Positions 9,048 to 17,679 are shown, counted from the stretch's first letter. The stretch: 38,193 nucleotides of DNA from Lachnospiraceae bacterium TWA4 (GCA_000875945.1 JPZU01000001.1:1240445-1278637), one strand, 5' to 3'. Notes: generated by a model from the letters alone, not told the origin. Translations and numbers: made by a program.

Positions 9048-11690
9048 TTATTTTTTTAACTGTGCAAGACGTTCAGTTACCTGTGCCATCATCTGCTCGT
9101 ATTTTTCTAATTTTGCCTTTTCCTCATCAATCTTCTTCTGAGGAGCTTTGCTGATAAATTTTTCATTGCTAAGCATTCCTTTTGAACGAGCTAATTCTTT
9201 TTCTAATTTCTGCTGTTCTTTAGTTAAACGCTCGATTTCTTTGTCAATATCTACTAAATCTGCAAATGGAATGTAGATAACAGCTTCTGGTACTACTGCT
9301 GACACAGCATCTTCTGGAATTTGCGCCTTATCAGACTGAACAGCTACTTCATTTGAATAAGCAAGTGGACTAAAGAACGTCTTACCACTTTCAAATACCT
9401 CACGAACTTCCGCACTTTCAGATACAACAAATACTTTTGCCTTTCTGCTTGGTGGAACATTCATAGACGTACGAAGGTTACGAATTCCTCTTACAGCTTC
9501 TTTCATAAGCTCAATGGCACGTTCTTCTTTAGCAAAGTTATATTCTTCTTTAAATACTGGCCATGCAGATACCATAATTGAATCTTCTTCGTCTTGTAAG
9601 GTATCAAAGATTTCTTCAGTAATAAATGGCATAAATGGATGAAGAAGCTTTAATGACTGAATAAGAACTGTCTTAAGTGTCCAAAGTGCTGCCTTCTTCG
9701 TGGTATCTTCATCATTGTATAGACGAGGTTTTACCATTTCAATATACCAGTCACAGAATTCTTCCCAAATAAAGTCATAAACCTTAGAAAGCGCAATTCC
9801 AAGTTCATACTTGTCCATATTTTCAGTGACTTCTTTCGCTAAGTTATTAGCCTTTGATAAAATCCACTGATCTGCTTCTGTTAAATCTGAAATCTGAACG
9901 CCCTCAGTGCTTGCTTTTTCAATATTCATCATAATGAAACGAGAAGCATTCCATACTTTATTTGCAAAGTTTCTGCTGTTTTCAACTCTCTGCCAATAGA
10001 AACGCATATCATTTCCAGGTGCATTACCAGTCATTAAAGTCATACGAAGTGCATCTGCACCATATTTATCAATCACTTCAAGTGGATCAATACCATTTCC
10101 TAATGACTTACTCATCTTACGTCCCTGATCATCACGAACAAGACCATGAATTAATACCGTGTGGAATGGTTCCTCTCCTGTCTGTTCAATTCCAGAAAAT
10201 ACCATACGAATTACCCAGAAGAAGATAATATCATAACCTGTTACTAAAACATCGGTTGGATAGAAGTATTTAAGTTCTTCGGTCTGTTCTGGCCAACCAA
10301 GCGTTGAGAATGGCCATAGTGCTGATGAGAACCAAGTATCCAGTGTATCTTCATCCTGATTCATCTTGCCACCACACTTTGGACAAGTACAAACTTCTTC
10401 TTTAGATACCACCATTTCTCCACAGCTTTCACAATAATAAGCTGGAATTCTATGTCCCCACCATAACTGTCTTGAAATACACCAGTCACGAATATTTTCT
10501 AACCAATGTAAATAAGTTTTTCCATAACTTTCTGGAACAAATTTGAGACGACCAGATTTTAGTGCATCAATTGCAGGTTTAGCCATTTCTTCCATCTTTA
10601 CAAACCACTGCTGTTTAACCATAGGTTCAACAGTTGTCTTACAACGGTCATGAGTACCTACATTGTGGGTATGGTCTTCAATTCTAACTAGTAATCCTAA
10701 TTCTTCTAATTCAGCTACAATCTGTTTTCTAGCTTCATAGCGGTCAAGACCTGCATATTTTCCACCACGCTCATTAATGGTTCCATCATCATTCATTACA
10801 TTGATTTCTTCTAAGTTGTGACGTTTTCCAACTTCAAAGTCGTTAGGGTCATGAGCAGGTGTAATCTTTACACAACCTGTACCAAATTCTTTGTCAACGT
10901 ATTCATCAGCAATAACTGGAATCTCTTTATTAACAATAGGAAGAAGTAAAGTCTTACCTACTAAATCTTTATAACGCTCATCATCTGGATGAACAGCAAC
11001 TGCTGTATCACCAAGCATCGTTTCTGGACGAGTGGTTGCAATCTGAACAAAACGACCTTCTTCGCCGACTACTGGATAGTTGATATGCCAAAAATGTCCA
11101 GCCTGCTCTACGTGCTCTACTTCTGCATCAGAGATTGAAGTCTGACACACTGGGCACCAGTTAATAATACGACTTCCTTTGTAAATATATCCTTTTTCAT
11201 AGAGACGAATAAATACTTCCTGAACGGCTTTTGAACAACCTTCATCCATGGTGAAACGTTCCTTCTCCCAATCAGCAGAAGAACCAAGTTTCTTTAACTG
11301 ATTGACAATGCGTCCACCGTATTCTTTTCTCCATTCCCAAGCATGTTCTAAGAACTGTTCTCTTGTTAAATCAGCCTTATCAATCCCTCTTTCTTTTAAG
11401 GCTTTGATAACCTTAACTTCTGTAGCAATTGCTGCATGGTCAGTTCCTGGCTGCCAAAGTGCCTCATATCCTTGCATTCTCTTATAACGAATTAAAATAT
11501 CCTGCATCGTATTATCTAGAGCATGACCCATATGAAGCTGTCCAGTAATGTTTGGTGGTGGCATAACAATGGTAAATGGTTTTTTATCTGGATTTACCTT
11601 TGCACTAAAATAGCCTTTTGCCATCCATTTCTCATAAAGACGGTCTTCAATGTCTTTTGGATTATAGTTTTTTTCTAATTCTTTTTTCAT
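9048..11690 (-). CDS. valS: Valyl-tRNA synthetase
   Basis: The 880-residue class I synthetase charges tRNA-Val. The HIGH signature is HMGH at residues 53-56 ([14 protein letters not shown]), the KMSKS loop is [11 protein letters not shown] near residue 525, and the editing domain lies between. The last 70 residues form the lysine/glutamate-rich coiled coil typical of ValRS. A zinc-ribbon-like CESCG...CTCPKCGGK insert lies just before the KMSKS region. An upstream in-frame TTG (11711) is rejected: it sits beside the AAAGGAG ribosome site, which serves the ATG at 11690. The gene is controlled by the T-box leader. Confidence 0.98.
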   Translation of the reverse strand: MKKELEKNYNPKDIEDRLYEKWMAKGYFSAKVNPDKKPFTIVMPPPNITGQLHMGHALDNTMQDILIRYKRMQGYEALWQPGTDHAAIATEVKVIKALKERGIDKADLTREQFLEHAWEWRKEYGGRIVNQLKKLGSSADWEKERFTMDEGCSKAVQEVFIRLYEKGYIYKGSRIINWCPVCQTSISDAEVEHVEQAGHFWHINYPVVGEEGRFVQIATTRPETMLGDTAVAVHPDDERYKDLVGKTLLLPIVNKEIPVIADEYVDKEFGTGCVKITPAHDPNDFEVGKRHNLEEINVMNDDGTINERGGKYAGLDRYEARKQIVAELEELGLLVRIEDHTHNVGTHDRCKTTVEPMVKQQWFVKMEEMAKPAIDALKSGRLKFVPESYGKTYLHWLENIRDWCISRQLWWGHRIPAYYCESCGEMVVSKEEVCTCPKCGGKMNQDEDTLDTWFSSALWPFSTLGWPEQTEELKYFYPTDVLVTGYDIIFFWVIRMVFSGIEQTGEEPFHTVLIHGLVRDDQGRKMSKSLGNGIDPLEVIDKYGADALRMTLMTGNAPGNDMRFYWQRVENSRNFANKVWNASRFIMMNIEKASTEGVQISDLTEADQWILSKANNLAKEVTENMDKYELGIALSKVYDFIWEEFCDWYIEMVKPRLYNDEDTTKKAALWTLKTVLIQSLKLLHPFMPFITEEIFDTLQDEEDSIMVSAWPVFKEEYNFAKEERAIELMKEAVRGIRNLRTSMNVPPSRKAKVFVVSESAEVREVFESGKTFFSPLAYSNEVAVQSDKAQIPEDAVSAVVPEAVIYIPFADLVDIDKEIERLTKEQQKLEKELARSKGMLSNEKFISKAPQKKIDEEKAKLEKYEQMMAQVTERLAQLKK

Positions 11691-11710
11691 TGAATTATAA
11701 ACTCCTTTCA

Positions 11711-11968
11711 ATATAAAAAGCCCTTGGATAGTCCACTATCCAAGGGCGTAATTACGCGGTACCACCTTGATTTTTTACTTAATTTTCGTTAACGCCGACT
11801 TACGTGACTTCTTACTTATATATAAGCATCGTTCATTTTATTGCTTATTTTATTCAGAAACCCAGCTCCAAAGCTACCTTCCATATACCTTGTCTATAAG
11901 AATCTCTCAGTTAGTAAATTCTCTTCCTGTCTAGAGTATATATGTACTCCTCTTTTTCATTGCCTTTT
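11711..11968 (-). promoter_or_regulatory. T-box riboswitch leader of valS
   Basis: The minus-strand leader contains the T-box core AAGGTGGTACCGCG (11768-11755), then a terminator stem GCCCTTGGATAG / CTATCCAAGGGC (11747-11720) followed by a T-run, just before the valS ribosome site. Known mechanism: uncharged tRNA-Val pairs with the T-box bulge and stabilises the antiterminator. A GTC (Val) in GAAGTCA context at 11808-11806 is a possible specifier, but its distance to the T-box is short, so I do not rely on it. Confidence 0.93.
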
Positions 11969-11974
11969 CGTAAA

Positions 11975-12004
11975 ATTATAAGGGATAAATGGAAGATTTG
12001 TCAA
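11975..12004 (-). promoter_or_regulatory. valS promoter
   Basis: A perfect -35 TTGACA (12004-11999) and perfect -10 TATAAT (11980-11975) are spaced 18 bp on the minus strand. Transcription should begin near 11968, giving a leader of about 280 nt. Confidence 0.85.
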
Positions 12005-12066
12005 TATTATTTTACTAATCTTCCCTCTCTGATTAAAAACATTTAGCAAAAGGTCTAATCCCTCAA

Positions 12067-12095
12067 TTGAACTTTATAATTTTTCGTGATAAAAT
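12067..12095 (+). promoter_or_regulatory. Promoter of the deaminase gene
   Basis: TTGAAC (12067-12072) and TAAAAT (12090-12095) are spaced 17 bp, about 48 bp before the start codon. Confidence 0.6.
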
Positions 12096-12142
12096 CAATA
12101 ATATAGATTATAGAAGTGAACTTATTTTTGAAAGGACTTATT

Positions 12143-12610
12143 ATGTCAATAAATAAATTTATGAAGGTCGCGATTGATGAAGCAAGACAAGGAATTCATG
12201 CAAATCATGGAGGTCCTTTTGGCTCTGTAATTGTTAAAGATGGCATCATTATAGGAAAAGGACATAACCGAGTATTAATTAATCATGATCCTACACATCA
12301 TGGAGAAATTTCAGCCATACGTGATGCTTGTTCTAAGCTAAAAACTCATGATTTAAGTGGTTGCGAAATTTATACAACAGGTGAACCATGCCCTATGTGT
12401 CTATGTGCCTGTATGTGGGCAAATATCAAAAAGGTCTATTACGGTTGTACAATTGATGACAATTCAAAAATTGGTTTTAGAGATAGCCGATTTGATAAAT
12501 TATTAGGAGGAAGAGAAAATATTAAGGATTATTTAGTCTGTATTGATCGAGACGCTTGTTTAGAACTTTTTGATGAATATAACCATTTAAAGGATCATCA
12601 AGTATATTAA
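12143..12610 (+). CDS. Nucleoside/guanine deaminase (CDA fold)
   Basis: The 155-residue zinc enzyme shows both deaminase motifs: H53-G-E55 (THHGEISAIR) and PCPMC with cysteines 83 and 86, preceded by E81. Length and overall sequence resemble Bacillus subtilis guanine deaminase GuaD (about 156 residues), including the N-terminal GGPFGSVIVKDG and the C-terminal segment after FRDSRFDKLL, more than the tRNA adenosine deaminase TadA. It would convert guanine to xanthine plus ammonia. HGE replaces the common HAE. The ATG at 12143 is chosen because GAAAGGA lies 6 nt before it; an upstream GTG (12116) has none. It stands alone and converges on the ATPase gene. Confidence 0.85.
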   Translation: MSINKFMKVAIDEARQGIHANHGGPFGSVIVKDGIIIGKGHNRVLINHDPTHHGEISAIRDACSKLKTHDLSGCEIYTTGEPCPMCLCACMWANIKKVYYGCTIDDNSKIGFRDSRFDKLLGGRENIKDYLVCIDRDACLELFDEYNHLKDHQVY

Positions 12611-12611
12611 A

Positions 12612-12644
12612 AGAGGTAGCAGAATTAAGTTTCTGCCACCTCTC
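12612..12644. repeat. Hairpin repeat GAGGTAGCAGAA, copy 1
   Basis: GAGGTAGCAGAA and TTCTGCCACCTC form a 12-bp stem (one A-C mismatch on the plus strand, G-U on the minus strand) around the stop codon of the minus-strand ATPase gene. Near-identical hairpins occur at 16826-16856 and 17702-17736. No good T-run follows on either side. Confidence 0.6.
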
Positions 12645-13560
12645 TAACCCAATTCTGATACAAGCATTCCTTCACTTGCCTCATCATCTCATCATTAAGT
12701 AAAGATTGATGAATCTGCGCTTTATTATAATTAAATCCAAACTCTCTGCTACACAACTCTTGAAGTAATTCTGTATAATACTGTTCCCAAGTCAGGTATT
12801 TTGATATATCACAATATTTCCAAGTATTTTCTAATTCATCTGTCAATTTACGTTTAAAAGCATCTGTCTGTAATACCATATACTCAAATGATTCTGGAGC
12901 AAAAATTACTATATCACTATTTAATTTAGCTAAATTCATCAACTGTGAAATAAATCCACCAAAGGCAGCTCCATCTACAATTGCAAAAATAACAGAAGTC
13001 CCTACAACATATTTGCTTATCTCTCTTGATACATTTCCATTTCCTTTAGCTGGAATTACTTTTTTAGCAAATATTTTTTCCATCATTTCTGCTCCAGAAT
13101 TTGAATCTTCTGTTACCACAATTTCTGGTATCCCCGATCTTTCAACAAATTTATACAATTCATACATTCTAGTCACTTTTATCTTCTCATTAATTTCTGT
13201 ACGCAACTCATAAATACTCTGAATCGCATATGGCAAATGATTAAATCGACCACTTCGGCTAATTACTACCAGATAATTATCTGATTTTGTAAACTCTTGT
13301 TGAAATCCCTTACTATAAATATAATCTATAGATTCATCAATGAAAATTAAACATCCTCTTTTTTCCTGTAATTCTAATTCCCATCTAGTTCTTGCATCAA
13401 ATACCATAAGAGGAATATTCATATCATTTTTTACTGAAATCCCTGACTTCTTTCCTTGAGCAATATATCCTTCTAACATACGAATTAGCGTTGTTTTTCC
13501 TGTTCCACTATTACCTTTAATAACTGTAACTTTTCTTTCAATATCTAGGACATATTTTAC
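12625..13560 (-). CDS. P-loop ATPase with TOPRIM-like second half; start codon unclear
   Basis: I do not know a named function. From the open frame, about 311 residues can be read. A Walker A motif GNSGTGKTTL lies upstream of the first ATG (13479), in the same frame, together with a typical lead-in KYVLDIERKVTVIK. The Walker B-like CLIFIDES follows about 70 residues on, then a sensor-like strand NYLVVISRS, so the N-terminal part is a short ASCE-type ATPase core. The second half (IVVTEDSNSGAEMM ... VIFAIVDGAAFGG) has the strand-E and strand-D pattern of a TOPRIM domain, though the second acidic residue of DxD is absent. No ATG, GTG or TTG lies in frame between the stop at 13566-13564 and 13479; GTA at 13560 sits where homologues would start. 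It follows the DUF4869-like gene by about 10 bp. A shrunken copy lies at 17.7 kb. Confidence 0.7.
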   Translation of the reverse strand, partial: VKYVLDIERKVTVIKGNSGTGKTTLIRMLEGYIAQGKKSGISVKNDMNIPLMVFDARTRWELELQEKRGCLIFIDESIDYIYSKGFQQEFTKSDNYLVVISRSGRFNHLPYAIQSIYELRTEINEKIKVTRMYELYKFVERSGIPEIVVTEDSNSGAEMMEKIFAKKVIPAKGNGNVSREISKYVVGTSVIFAIVDGAAFGGFISQLMNLAKLNSDIVIFAPESFEYMVLQTDAFKRKLTDELENTWKYCDISKYLTWEQYYTELLQELCSREFGFNYNKAQIHQSLLNDEMMRQVKECLYQNWVREVAET

Positions 13561-13569
13561 TTTCTATTC

Positions 13570-14043
13570 TTAATTTCTAAGTGATATCTTCCTACCATAT
13601 CTATGCCCCACAAATTCATTCATTTTAAGAATCCATTCTCTATAATCTAAAATCATTGATTGATCATTTATACAAAGTGCCTTAATATCCATTTTTTCAA
13701 AGCATAAATCGTATCCACTCATTCCTACAGTAATATCTCTTATCTGTGCAATTTTTAAAATCCATTTTTCGCAATTAGGACCACAAACAATCAAGTCAAT
13801 ATATGCATCCGTTTTCAACATACAAATTAAAGCTTTCACCCCACCAGATAATCGTTCTGGCGGAATAGCTCCTAATATTGGACTTATAATTAATTGAGTT
13901 CCTTTTACTTCTGATTGATCTACATCAAAAATCATTTCCTTAACTAACTCATCTTCTAACCAATCTTCGTCATATACATTATCAAAATATAAATCGATGT
14001 CTCGAATACAGTCCTCATCAAAGCCAAATTGAACGCTTAGCAT
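13570..14043 (-). CDS. DUF4869-like protein
   Basis: The 157-residue acidic, soluble protein matches, from memory, the uncharacterised DUF4869 family of Clostridia: N-terminal VQFGFDEDCIRDIDLYFDN, a central P-I-L-G-A-I-P-P-E-R-LSGG-VKALI (residues 55-73), and CGPNCEKWILKIA (87-99). The LSGG (65-68) followed by a hydrophobic strand is reminiscent of the signature/Walker B region of ABC-type ATPases, but no acidic Walker B pair follows, so this is a resemblance, not a call. The ATG at 14043 has GGAGG 11 nt upstream. It is the first gene of a two-gene unit with the P-loop ATPase; coding spacing suggests translational coupling. Confidence 0.75.
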   Translation of the reverse strand: MLSVQFGFDEDCIRDIDLYFDNVYDEDWLEDELVKEMIFDVDQSEVKGTQLIISPILGAIPPERLSGGVKALICMLKTDAYIDLIVCGPNCEKWILKIAQIRDITVGMSGYDLCFEKMDIKALCINDQSMILDYREWILKMNEFVGHRYGRKISLRN

Positions 14044-14280
14044 CTATCTCTAATCCTCCATATTTTATAAAACTTATTTTCCTTTTTACTATTACAAAAC
14101 TATTTATTTGAAAATATTATATATAAGTATTTTACTTTTATCAATAATGAAATATATATTCACATAAATTATAAACTATATTCATTATATCTACGTACCA
14201 TTAAAACGACTGGTTCTTTTTAGTTCAATGATATACTTAGTTTATAAACAACATAAACATATTGGAGGAATTAATTTAGT
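14044..14280. other. Divergent AT-rich intergenic region
   Basis: This spacer separates the minus-strand DUF4869-like gene from the plus-strand small interrupted gene and should hold both promoters. No confident -35/-10 pair stands out on either strand, though TATAAA at about 14241 could serve the plus-strand gene. A GGAGG lies about 12 nt before the ATG at 14281. Confidence 0.4.
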
Positions 14281-14502
14281 ATGAAAGAAATTTATTAAAT
14301 TCTATCAGACACCCTAGAAATCGAATACAAGATGAAATGTATCCTTTATATTTTACAAGTATTAGAAACTTCTTTTGACGAAGATACACAATTTGAATTA
14401 AAAGCTTTAACTACAACTTTAAAGAATTATTTAGAAATGACAACTACAGATATTAAGAATCTTATTACTTCTATCGATCAGGGAATTATAAATCAACACT
14501 AA
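14281..14502 (+). pseudogene. Small helical protein gene interrupted by a TAA at codon 6
   Basis: The ATG at 14281 has a GGAGG upstream, but codon 6 is TAA (14296-14298). The same frame then stays open for 67 codons and reads like a real, mostly helical small protein (EYKMKCILYILQVLETSFDE ... KNLITSIDQGIINQH). A single A-to-T change (AAA to TAA) would explain the stop; adding one base does not rescue it. An internal ATG at 14332 could still give a 56-residue product, with no clear ribosome site. Function unknown. Confidence 0.55.
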
Positions 14503-14535
14503 AAATACTAGCATCTTTATTTTTTATACAATCTG

Positions 14536-14760
14536 CTATTTCTTAGGATATTCTGATTTAATATTGCTTACCCCTGTAATATAATCCATGGACAAGTTGT
14601 AGAATTTAGCAAGTATCATAATATTGTCAATAGGAATCCTCGTCTTGCCACTTTCATAATCTGCGTAGGTTCTCTGCCCTACATGCAAAAGGTCAGCTAC
14701 CTTTTGTTGGGTAAGACCTGCATCTTCCCGAATCTCTCTTATTCGCTCATTATATTTCAC
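14536..14760 (-). CDS. XRE-family HTH regulator
   Basis: The 74-residue protein is a single lambda-repressor-like HTH: REIREDAGLTQQKVADLLHVGQRTYADYESGKTRIPIDNI covers helices 1-4 and is textbook for the family. It has no extra sensor domain, so it is either constitutively active or works with a partner. The GTG at 14760 has GAGGTGA 6 nt upstream. It diverges from the riboswitch-controlled surface protein gene, with a perfect 19-bp palindrome between them that is a candidate operator. Confidence 0.9.
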   Translation of the reverse strand: MKYNERIREIREDAGLTQQKVADLLHVGQRTYADYESGKTRIPIDNIMILAKFYNLSMDYITGVSNIKSEYPKK

Positions 14761-14799
14761 TGTAAATCACCTCAAAAACAGTATATATGAATAAGAGAT

Positions 14800-14840
14800 T
14801 TTCCTTTATTTTAGAGTTATAAACTCTAAAATAAAGGAAA
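14800..14840. promoter_or_regulatory. Perfect 19-bp palindrome, candidate operator
   Basis: TTTCCTTTATTTTAGAGTT (14800-14818) is exactly repeated in inverse at 14822-14840 across a 3-nt centre. It lies 40 bp before the XRE start codon and just upstream of the riboswitch aptamer, so it overlaps one or both divergent promoters. It could be an operator or a transcription barrier; no T-run follows, which argues against a terminator. Confidence 0.6.
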
Positions 14841-14854
14841 GTGTGCGTTAAGAG

Positions 14855-15000
14855 TAACTTAAAAGGCAAACTAGTTGAAAGATTAGGACGCAAAACTAGA
14901 GGTCTAAGGGAAATTAATTCTATGATAGCTCGGTTGCCGTTAGATTATTTAATATAAGAAGCGACAACCTCCGATTCTATTATAGAATTAGTGGTTTTTT
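14855..15000 (+). promoter_or_regulatory. Cyclic di-GMP-I (GEMM) riboswitch with terminator
   Basis: The aptamer (14855-14942) has the conserved GGCAAAC, GAAA, GGACGCAAAAC, GGTCTAAGGG and GATAGCTCGGTTGCC blocks in order. The base two before the CAAAC core is G, as in c-di-GMP rather than cGAMP binders. Downstream, AACC (14966-14969) pairs with GGTT (14993-14996) around GATTCTA/TAGAATT, followed by a T-run: an intrinsic terminator. GGTTG of the aptamer can alternatively pair with CAACC of the terminator, suggesting an OFF switch; direction is an inference. It sits in front of the surface protein gene. Confidence 0.9.
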
Positions 15001-15399
15001 ATTTGTAAAGGAGGGAGAAAAGAAGAATATTTATTAACAAGAAATTTATTAATAAAATTGCAAAGGAGAATAATCAATGAAAAAATTAAAACAATTAATT
15101 ATTACATTACTAATGATCGTATGTCTTACAACTATTTTGTCAAATGGTCATACAGTTAGTGCTGCTGCACTAAAATTATCCTCAACATCAATTAAATTGG
15201 ATGTAAAAAATCAGCTGATTTAGAATTAAAAAATGCTAATAAAAAGACAAAATCTAAATGGGCTACTTCTAATAAGAAAATTGTTACATTAAAGAAATTA
15301 TCAAACACTAAATATCGCCTTACTGCACAAAAAGCTGGAAATGCGACTATCACTGTTAAAGTTGGCAAAAAATCTTATAAATGTAAGGTAACTGTAAAA

Positions 15400-15879
15400 G
15401 CTCCTGAAGCCAAATTATCTAAAACAAATGCTACAATTAAAGTTAATCAGTCTATGGATTTAACTATTGCAAATCACAATAGTAAAGATAAAATCTCTTG
15501 GGCTACTTCTAATGCAAAAATTGCTACAATTACAAAGATTTCTAATACCAAATATCGTGTGACTGGTAAAAAAGCTGGTACCGCTACTATTACTGTTAAA
15601 GTTGGTAAGAAAGCTCTTAAATGTAAAATAACTGTAAAAGCTCCTGAAGCTAGCTTATCTAAAACAAATGCTACAATTAAAGTTAATCAGTCTGTAGATT
15701 TAACTATTGCAAATCACAATGGTAAAGATAAAATTTCTTGGGCTACTTCTAATGCAAAAATTGCTACAATTACAAAGATTTCTAATACCAAATATCGTGT
15801 GACTGGTAAAAAAGCTGGTACTGCTACTATTACTGTTAAAGTTGGTAATAAAACTCTTAAATGTGCTGTAAAAGTACAA
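15400..15879 (+). repeat. Two 240-bp tandem repeats encoding Ig-like units
   Basis: 15400-15639 and 15640-15879 are nearly identical, with a period of 240 bp (80 residues). A more diverged third unit precedes them (about 15165-15399). Near identity at DNA level means recent duplication and a potential for copy number change by recombination. Confidence 0.85.
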
Positions 15880-16374
15880 TCTGTACCAAAACATACACAT
15901 GATTATACTTATGTTAAATATGTTAACGCAACATGTACAGAAGGAGAATATGATTTATATAAATGTAACATTTGTGGTGCAACCAAGAAAGAAAAGAGTA
16001 CTTATTCTAAACCTATTGGACATACCTATGCAAGAGAATATGACAAAACTCCTTATATAGTTACAAAAAATCCAACAGATACTGTAAAAGGGAAAGCTGT
16101 AGCTGAATGTGCAGATTGTCATAAGAAAGTTGAAAAAGAGATTACAATAAAGGATTTATATACTTATGTATTCCGTGATGGTGGAGTAAATATTACTGAA
16201 TTCAATGGTAAATACTACAACTATGATACTAATATTTATTGTGGTGGAGATATTATAATTCCTAATAAAATAGAAGGATGGAATGTTAAATCAGTAGGTG
16301 GATTTTCAAATTCCCCTATAACAAGCGTAGTAATACCAAATGGTGTTACTGATATTAATCGTTCTGCATTTGAA

Positions 16375-16719
16375 GGATGTACTAACCTAACTAACATTAC
16401 TATTCCTAATAGTGTTACTGAAATTGGTGGGTTTGCATTTGAAGGATGTACTAACCTAACTAACATTACTATTCCTAATAGTGTTACTGAGATTAGAGAT
16501 GATGCATTCTCTGGATGTACTAGCTTAACTAACATTACTATTCCTAATAGTGTTACTGAGATTGGTTGGTCTGCATTCTCTGGATGTACTAGCCTAACTA
16601 ACATCACTATTCCTAATGGTGTTACTGATATTAATGGTTCTGCATTCTCTGGATGTACTGGTCTAACCAGCATCTACATTCCTTCATCTGTAGAAGGATT
16701 TGGTGATGGTATCTTTGAT
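16375..16719 (+). repeat. Five 69-bp tandem repeats encoding leucine-rich units
   Basis: Units begin with GGATGTACT at 16375, 16444, 16513, 16582 and 16651, a strict 69-bp period. They encode the GCTNLTNITIPNSVTEI type of LRR_5 unit; the last unit is diverged. The antisense strand is open too, purely as a by-product of the periodicity. Confidence 0.85.
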
Positions 16720-16825
16720 AATTGTCCAAAATTAACTGTCTATGGCAAAGCAGGTTCAGAAGCAGAAAAATATGCAAAAGCCTCTAGGCTAAAATTTGTT
16801 GCAAAATAATATTCCATAAAATTTC

Positions 16826-16856
16826 ATAGGTAGCAGAATTAATTTCTGCTACCTAT
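16826..16856. repeat. Hairpin repeat GAGGTAGCAGAA, copy 2
   Basis: ATAGGTAGCAGAA (16826-16838) and TTCTGCTACCTAT (16844-16856) form a perfect 13-bp stem with a 5-nt loop, 17 bp past the surface protein stop. It may end transcription, but no T-run follows on the plus strand. Confidence 0.65.
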
Positions 16857-16910
16857 AAATTAATTACTAACAAAATTAAAATACTAGGAAAAAAATACAG
16901 AAAATAATGA

Positions 16911-17062
16911 ACTCTCGGAATCTTAGGAGGAAAAATCCACATTTTTCAGGAAAGTGTCAAGAATTTTGATAAAAAAGTGGAGGATTTTTATAAAAATGGA
17001 ATCTTGGAGCCTTAATTTTATTGGCTTGAAGATTCCGAGAGATTATCCTAGAATTTAGGAGG
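16911..17062 (+). promoter_or_regulatory. Folded leader with two competing pairings before the lipoprotein gene
   Basis: CTCTCGGAATCTT (16912-16924) pairs perfectly with AAGATTCCGAGAG (17029-17041). A second GGAATCTT (16998-17005) can pair with the same AAGATTCC, extended by GCC/GGC, so the two folds exclude each other. Inside, AAAAATCCACATTTTT (16931-16946) pairs with the stretch at 16971-16989. CCTA/TAGG (17048-17060) then overlaps the AGGAGG ribosome site. This is the shape of a switch or attenuator; I do not recognise the class. Confidence 0.55.
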
Positions 17063-17071
17063 AATAAATTT

Positions 17072-17679
17072 ATGAAAAAATTACATTTAACAATTATTTT
17101 AGGGATTATGACATTATCACTATTTGCATGTAGTAATAAGAATCAAACACAAAATGAAACTACTAAAAAAAGTACAGAAATTTCCACTAGTGCACCTACT
17201 ACTACTGTACCCACTACTGCTACGCCTACTACAGAAAAAGAAGATTTAATTGTTCCTATTAAAATTGGAGATTCAATAAAAACAGATGATTTTGAATTTA
17301 AAATCTCTAATGTAGAATTTACACAAGAAGTATTACCATCAGATACATCTGGTGTATATAGCTCTTATACAGCAGAAGAAGGAAAAATATATCTTCATGT
17401 AGATGGAACATATTATAATAATTCTAAAAAAATATTTGTATAAGAGATTTACCAGTAATGGTGGCTAACTATAATGATGGTTATGAATATAAAGGATTTT
17501 CGGCTGTTGATACTGGAAATAGTTTTGATTGGATCTCATCCTATATTATCTGTGAGCCATTAAATACATGCAACTATGATGGAATTATTGAATGTCCAAA
17601 AGTAGTTAAAACAGGAAAGGAACCATTATTTATCACATTTACTTTAGCAGGAAAAACTTATAGATATGATGTAAGATAA
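17072..17679 (+). pseudogene. Lipoprotein with threonine-rich linker, frameshifted
   Basis: MKKLHLTIILGIMTLSLFAC is a lipoprotein signal with lipobox LFAC, followed by a Thr/Pro-rich linker (residues about 30-53). The beta-rich domain is split: the frame stops at 17441-17443, but one extra A in the A7 run at 17426-17432 continues it as KKNICIRDLPVMVANYNDGY to 17679, about 202 residues. The architecture (short lipoprotein, linker, one small domain of the type that ends in FTLAGKTYRYDV) is common in Clostridia; the function is unknown. It is preceded by AGGAGG and by the folded leader. Confidence 0.75.

Larger units (their letters stand above)
15077..16809 (+). pseudogene. Secreted Ig-like/leucine-rich repeat surface protein, frameshifted near the N-terminus
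   Basis: The reading frame begins at the ATG at 15077 (AAAGGAG upstream) with a clear signal peptide (KKLKQLIITLLMIVCLTTIL ... SAAA). It breaks in an A6 run (15205-15210); one extra A restores the frame through to 16809, giving about 577 residues. In order: three Ig-like BIG2 units (core WATSNAKIATITK ... AGTATITVKVG), a Cys/His module (HTHDYTY ... CNICG ... CADCHKK), and five BspA-type LRR units of 23 residues ending GSEAEKYAKASRLKFVAK. Such proteins act in adhesion at the cell surface. Without the upstream exon-like piece the ORF from 15454 would lack a secretion signal. Control by c-di-GMP fits an adhesin. The break is more likely a sequence error than decay. Confidence 0.85.

Noticed and set aside
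11806-11808. GTC as the valine specifier codon of the T-box
   Set aside because: The codon fits the GAA-codon-A context but is too close to the T-box core to leave room for the usual stems, so I did not call it.
15205-15210. Phase-variable A-run switching the adhesin on and off
   Set aside because: Attractive for a surface protein, but the same one-base loss occurs in five other genes, including a regulator and permease, so a sequence artefact is simpler.
16236-16673. Open reading frame antisense to the leucine-rich repeats, with repeated LVHPENA units
   Set aside because: It mirrors the 69-bp tandem repeats on the other strand, and has no ribosome site or independent family resemblance.
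16375-16719. Regular repeats that could suggest a CRISPR array
   Set aside because: Units are contiguous 69-bp coding repeats without variable spacers, and they translate as LRR units in frame.
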